A stretch of DNA of 6,608 bases from a bacterium (GTDB lineage: Bacteria > Desulfobacterota > GWC2-55-46), in assembly GCA_004298725.1 (NCBI GenBank), contig SCQA01000008.1:1-6608 (forward strand), read 5' to 3'. The notes under the pieces are model-generated. The model was not told where the DNA came from. It worked only from the letters and a program-made list of their open reading frames with translations, and did no database searches. Both the position numbers and the translations under genes were made by a program. Of this stretch, positions 4,306-6,608 are shown piece by piece. Within the stretch, counting starts at the first letter, position 1, and each line of letters begins with the position of its first letter.

Positions 4306-4334
4306 TTGACCGGTCATGCGCGCAGGTGTATATT
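4306..4334 (+). promoter_or_regulatory. promoter of the nuclease gene, with palindrome over the -35 box
   Basis: TTGACC (4306-4311) is followed after 17 bases by TATATT (4329-4334); transcription would start near 4341. The perfect 10-bp palindrome TGACCGGTCA (4307-4316) covers the -35 box and is well placed for a regulator. It diverges from the AbrB-cupin promoter, with the two -35 boxes about 84 bases apart. Confidence 0.6.
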
Positions 4335-4361
4335 ATAGCAGATATTACATCGTAACTTATA

Positions 4362-5141
4362 ATGAAAAATAGAGTTAAAAAGACTGCGTACGCAACGGGT
4401 ATTCTTTTTTTTGCCGTTATTATTGCAGGCTCCGGCGCGGTGTTTGCCGGGGTGAGGTATGCTTATGTTGAGCGGGCAATTGACGGCGACACAATAAAGC
4501 TCGCTGGCGGAGAGCATGTAAGGTACTTGGGCGTTGATACGCCTGAAAGGGGCGAGCCGTTTTACATTGAGGCAAAGCGCAGAAATTCGGCGCTTGTAAA
4601 AAAACAAAACGTAAAGCTTGTGGTGTGCGACGCCGAGCCTAAGGATAAATACGGCAGGACGCTTGCCTGGGTTTACGTTGACGGCGCTTTCGTGAACGCC
4701 GCTCTTATTAAAGAAGGCCTTGGCAAGGCGATGATTATGCCGCCCTGTGTTACTGAAAAGGCCGGCGAGCTAAGGCGCTATGAAGAAGAAGCGCGGCAGG
4801 CAGGGCGCGCAATCTGGGGCAAAGCAGTAGCAACGCCTGATAACGCGGTTATTATTTCGCCGGAGGACGCACCGCGCTACGCAGGCAGGGCCGTGAAGGT
4901 GCAAGGCAGGGTTATGGACGTGCATAAAACGAAGAGCGCCGTGTTTTTAAACTTCTCGCGGCGCGGAAAAAAGGGTTTCAAGGCTGTAATATTCAAAAGC
5001 AGTTTTGATGAGTTTCGCTTGTCCGGCATTGACCCTCTTGGTTATAAAGGCAGACATATCGCAGTTCATGGCGTGGTAAAATTCTATAAAGGCGCTTCCG
5101 AGATAATAGTCAAGCTTCCTTCGCAGATAAGCGTTGATTAG
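4362..5141 (+). CDS. exported staphylococcal-nuclease homologue with C-terminal OB-fold-like region
   Basis: A 259-residue protein. Residues 1-29 are a signal peptide or anchor (basic MKNRVKK, a hydrophobic run, then VFA). Residues about 33-155 are a thermonuclease (SNase) domain with its active site intact: Asp41 and Asp43 in IDGDTIKL, Arg54 and Asp59 to Glu62 in RYLGVDTPE, and Arg99 in DKYGRTLAWVYVDG. These match Asp19, Asp21, Arg35, Asp40, Glu43 and Arg87 of the S. aureus enzyme, a calcium-dependent DNase/RNase. Residues about 174-257 (GRAVKVQGRVMDVHKTKSA... GRHIAVHGVVKFYKG) look like an added OB-fold, possibly for nucleic-acid binding; this is inferred from strand pattern. Cys89 and Cys129 could form a disulfide. 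The start codon has no Shine-Dalgarno sequence and a leader of only about 20 bases. The PLD gene follows after 71 bases. Confidence 0.88.
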   Translation: MKNRVKKTAYATGILFFAVIIAGSGAVFAGVRYAYVERAIDGDTIKLAGGEHVRYLGVDTPERGEPFYIEAKRRNSALVKKQNVKLVVCDAEPKDKYGRTLAWVYVDGAFVNAALIKEGLGKAMIMPPCVTEKAGELRRYEEEARQAGRAIWGKAVATPDNAVIISPEDAPRYAGRAVKVQGRVMDVHKTKSAVFLNFSRRGKKGFKAVIFKSSFDEFRLSGIDPLGYKGRHIAVHGVVKFYKGASEIIVKLPSQISVD

Positions 5142-5152
5142 CATATTGCGCC

Positions 5153-5168
5153 GCCGGCGAAGGCTGGC
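5153..5168 (+). terminator. short GC-rich stem-loop after the nuclease gene
   Basis: GCCGGC (5153-5158) pairs with GCTGGC (5163-5168) around the tetraloop GAAG, with one G-U pair, followed by AATTTAA. The tail is too poor in T for a strong intrinsic terminator; it may only attenuate read-through into the PLD gene. Confidence 0.3.
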
Positions 5169-5186
5169 AATTTAAACGGCGTACAA

Positions 5187-5207
5187 ATAATTTACGCGGT
5201 AAATTAT
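5187..5207. promoter_or_regulatory. perfect 9-bp inverted repeat just before the PLD start
   Basis: ATAATTTAC (5187-5195) is repeated exactly inverted at 5199-5207 around the 3-base centre GCG, ending 5 bases before ATG 5213. As DNA it is a near-ideal operator; as RNA it is a hairpin occupying the place where a ribosome site would be, and no Shine-Dalgarno sequence is visible there. Confidence 0.6.
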
Positions 5208-5212
5208 CCTTG

Positions 5213-6608
5213 ATGAAAAACATGCACGCTGACAGCATACTAAAGCCCGGACGCAACTGCCTCGGCATAAGCGGCGTTGACAGCACCGGCATAATATTCG
5301 ACGGACGCGATTATTACCGCGCGTTTTATGAGTGCGCCCTTCGTGCCGAGCGCACCATAATAATTTCCGGCTGGCAGTTTGACAGCAACGTAAAGCTCGT
5401 AAGAGGCGCGGACGCCGATGGCGCGTCTGCAACCGGTTTTTTAGATTTTTTAAAAAGTCTTTGTGATAAGAAGCCTGACTTGAAGGTATATATCCTTGCG
5501 TGGGACTACCATCTGATATTTTTCATGGAGCGGGAATGGACGCAGAACTCGACGTTTTCAAGCGCGCATGAGCGCATATTCTTCCGCTTTGACCACAGGC
5601 ACGCCTTTGCCGCAAGCCAGCATCAGAAGTTCGTGGTCATTGACGGGCATATCGCTTTTGCCGGAGGCATGGACATATGCGACGGCAGGTGGGACGACCG
5701 CTCGCATACGGCGGATAATCCGTTAAGAGTAGATAGCGGCGGCAGGGCCTACGGCGCGTATCACGATTTGCAGTCGTACCACACAGGGCCGGTCGTTGCG
5801 AAACTTATGGAGCTTTTTAAAAAAAGCTGGAAGGATTCAACCGGAGGAGAAGAGTTGACATTTCCTGCGATGGCCGGTGAAGATGTTTTTCACGGCGTGG
5901 AATTCGGCTCGCCTATTCATGCTAAGGCAGTAGCCATAAGCAGAACTCAGGCAAGGTCGCTTTTCAGGATAAAGAGGCCGGTAAGGGAGATTCGCCGCCT
6001 TTATACGGACGCCATACTTTCGGCAAAAGAGTTTATATATATTGAAAACCAATACTTCACTTCTTACGCCATTTACAGGGCTATTGTGCGGAAGATGAAG
6101 TCGTCACAGGCAGGGTTTCAAATAGTTATTGTCCTGCCGAAGAAAGAGGGTACGCTTCTTGAAAGAATACACACGGGAATTTCTCAGAACAGAATGCTCA
6201 ATTCACTGAAAAGGGTGGCGCGCAGAAGACGCCACAGAATAGGTATTTATTATCCGGCTTCAGTTGCAAAGGGCGGCGTTGAAGCGCCGGTTTACATACA
6301 TTCAAAGCTGATGTTGATTGACGAACATTTTCTTACGCTCGGTTCCGCCAACACGACCAACCGCAGTATGGGCCTTGACACGGAATTGAACGTGTCTTGG
6401 GAGGCTACGGGAGACGGCGCGCGGGCAATATCGCGCTCGCTGTTAAATATAAGGACGGAGCTTTTAACAGAGCATACCGGCGCGCATAGCCAAGCGGAAA
6501 TTAAAAGGCTTGGCAAGACAAAAGACCTTGTCGCTCACCTTGAATCGGTGGCGGACAGACCGTCCGGCAAACTTCGCCGCCTTAAGGCAAAGAGGCCGAA
6601 TATTTTAA
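5213..6608 (+). CDS. phospholipase D family protein with two HKD motifs (3' end outside the window)
   Basis: The frame stays open from ATG 5213 to the right edge with no stop, giving at least 465 residues. Two complete HKD catalytic motifs are present: HQKFVVID (His137, Lys139, Asp144), followed by AFAGGMDICDGRWD, and HSKLMLID (His363, Lys365, Asp370), followed by LGSANTTNRSMGLDTELN. The block IENQYFTS (277-284) is also typical. This layout is that of bacterial and eukaryotic-like PLDs that hydrolyse phosphatidylcholine-type lipids or transfer phosphatidyl groups. Many bacterial relatives carry a C-terminal VTT/DedA membrane domain after residue about 450-500, and the basic stretch at 453-461 (KLRRLKAKR) could be the loop before the first membrane helix; that part is not visible. 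No signal peptide. ATG 5222 is an alternative start; neither has a clear ribosome site. Confidence 0.85.
   Translation, partial: MKNMHADSILKPGRNCLGISGVDSTGIIFDGRDYYRAFYECALRAERTIIISGWQFDSNVKLVRGADADGASATGFLDFLKSLCDKKPDLKVYILAWDYHLIFFMEREWTQNSTFSSAHERIFFRFDHRHAFAASQHQKFVVIDGHIAFAGGMDICDGRWDDRSHTADNPLRVDSGGRAYGAYHDLQSYHTGPVVAKLMELFKKSWKDSTGGEELTFPAMAGEDVFHGVEFGSPIHAKAVAISRTQARSLFRIKRPVREIRRLYTDAILSAKEFIYIENQYFTSYAIYRAIVRKMKSSQAGFQIVIVLPKKEGTLLERIHTGISQNRMLNSLKRVARRRRHRIGIYYPASVAKGGVEAPVYIHSKLMLIDEHFLTLGSANTTNRSMGLDTELNVSWEATGDGARAISRSLLNIRTELLTEHTGAHSQAEIKRLGKTKDLVAHLESVADRPSGKLRRLKAKRPNIL

Noticed and set aside
5110..6516. Several minus-strand frames of 60-86 codons opposite the nuclease and PLD genes
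   Set aside because: They are antisense to a continuous PLD coding frame with both HKD motifs intact and lack any recognisable protein pattern.
1..6608. CRISPR array, tRNA or rRNA gene, or complete transposase
   Set aside because: No regularly spaced repeats, cloverleaf-like sequence, rRNA-like stretch or transposase motif was found; the repeats present occur only twice each.

Overview
The window reads as bacterial chromosomal DNA, near 50 % G+C by eye, with a strong accessory character. Signal peptides on MsrA and the nuclease, REP-like palindromes and a PLD/nuclease pair suggest a Gram-negative such as a member of Desulfobacterota or Nitrospirota. That placement is a low-confidence inference from gene style; there is no rRNA or other phylogenetic marker.

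Layout. 1-237: C-terminal end of an unrecognised protein that enters from the left edge. 393-1213: a ribbon-helix-helix (DUF1778/TacA) antitoxin and a GNAT (TacT-type) toxin, with a promoter that carries an internal palindrome. 1392-1932: a second toxin-antitoxin pair, Phd/YefM antitoxin and RelE/ParE toxin, with a near-consensus promoter. 1933-2338: a gene-free stretch of about 400 bases holding a probable 140-bp MITE inserted exactly at the relE stop codon, then two REP-like hairpins, then about 200 bases in which I see no gene. 2339-3373: msrB-msrA, both methionine sulfoxide reductases, with msrA exported. 3469-4154 (minus strand): an AbrB/SpoVT-type DNA-binding protein overlapping by ATGA with an atypical cupin. 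4362-5141: an exported staphylococcal-nuclease homologue with a C-terminal OB-fold-like region. 5213 to the right edge: a two-HKD phospholipase D family protein that is not finished inside the window.

How the parts work together. Two type II toxin-antitoxin modules sit in tandem, each antitoxin first and each toxin starting on TTG. Two repeat families bracket the cargo in direct orientation. A 23-nt palindrome lies before and after phd-relE, and a 'TTTATCGTTCCCAC' REP-like repeat lies before and after msrBA. This suggests a region assembled or scarred by REP/RAYT-type and IS5-type activity. The msr pair repairs oxidised methionine. The nuclease and PLD genes to the right look like envelope or extracellular hydrolases and form a separate unit, divergent from the AbrB-cupin operon, with both promoters readable in the shared 207-bp gap.

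The most noteworthy items are the MITE at the toxin stop codon, the paired repeats around each cargo module, and a perfect 9-bp inverted repeat directly in front of the PLD start. No CRISPR array, tRNA or complete transposase gene was seen.
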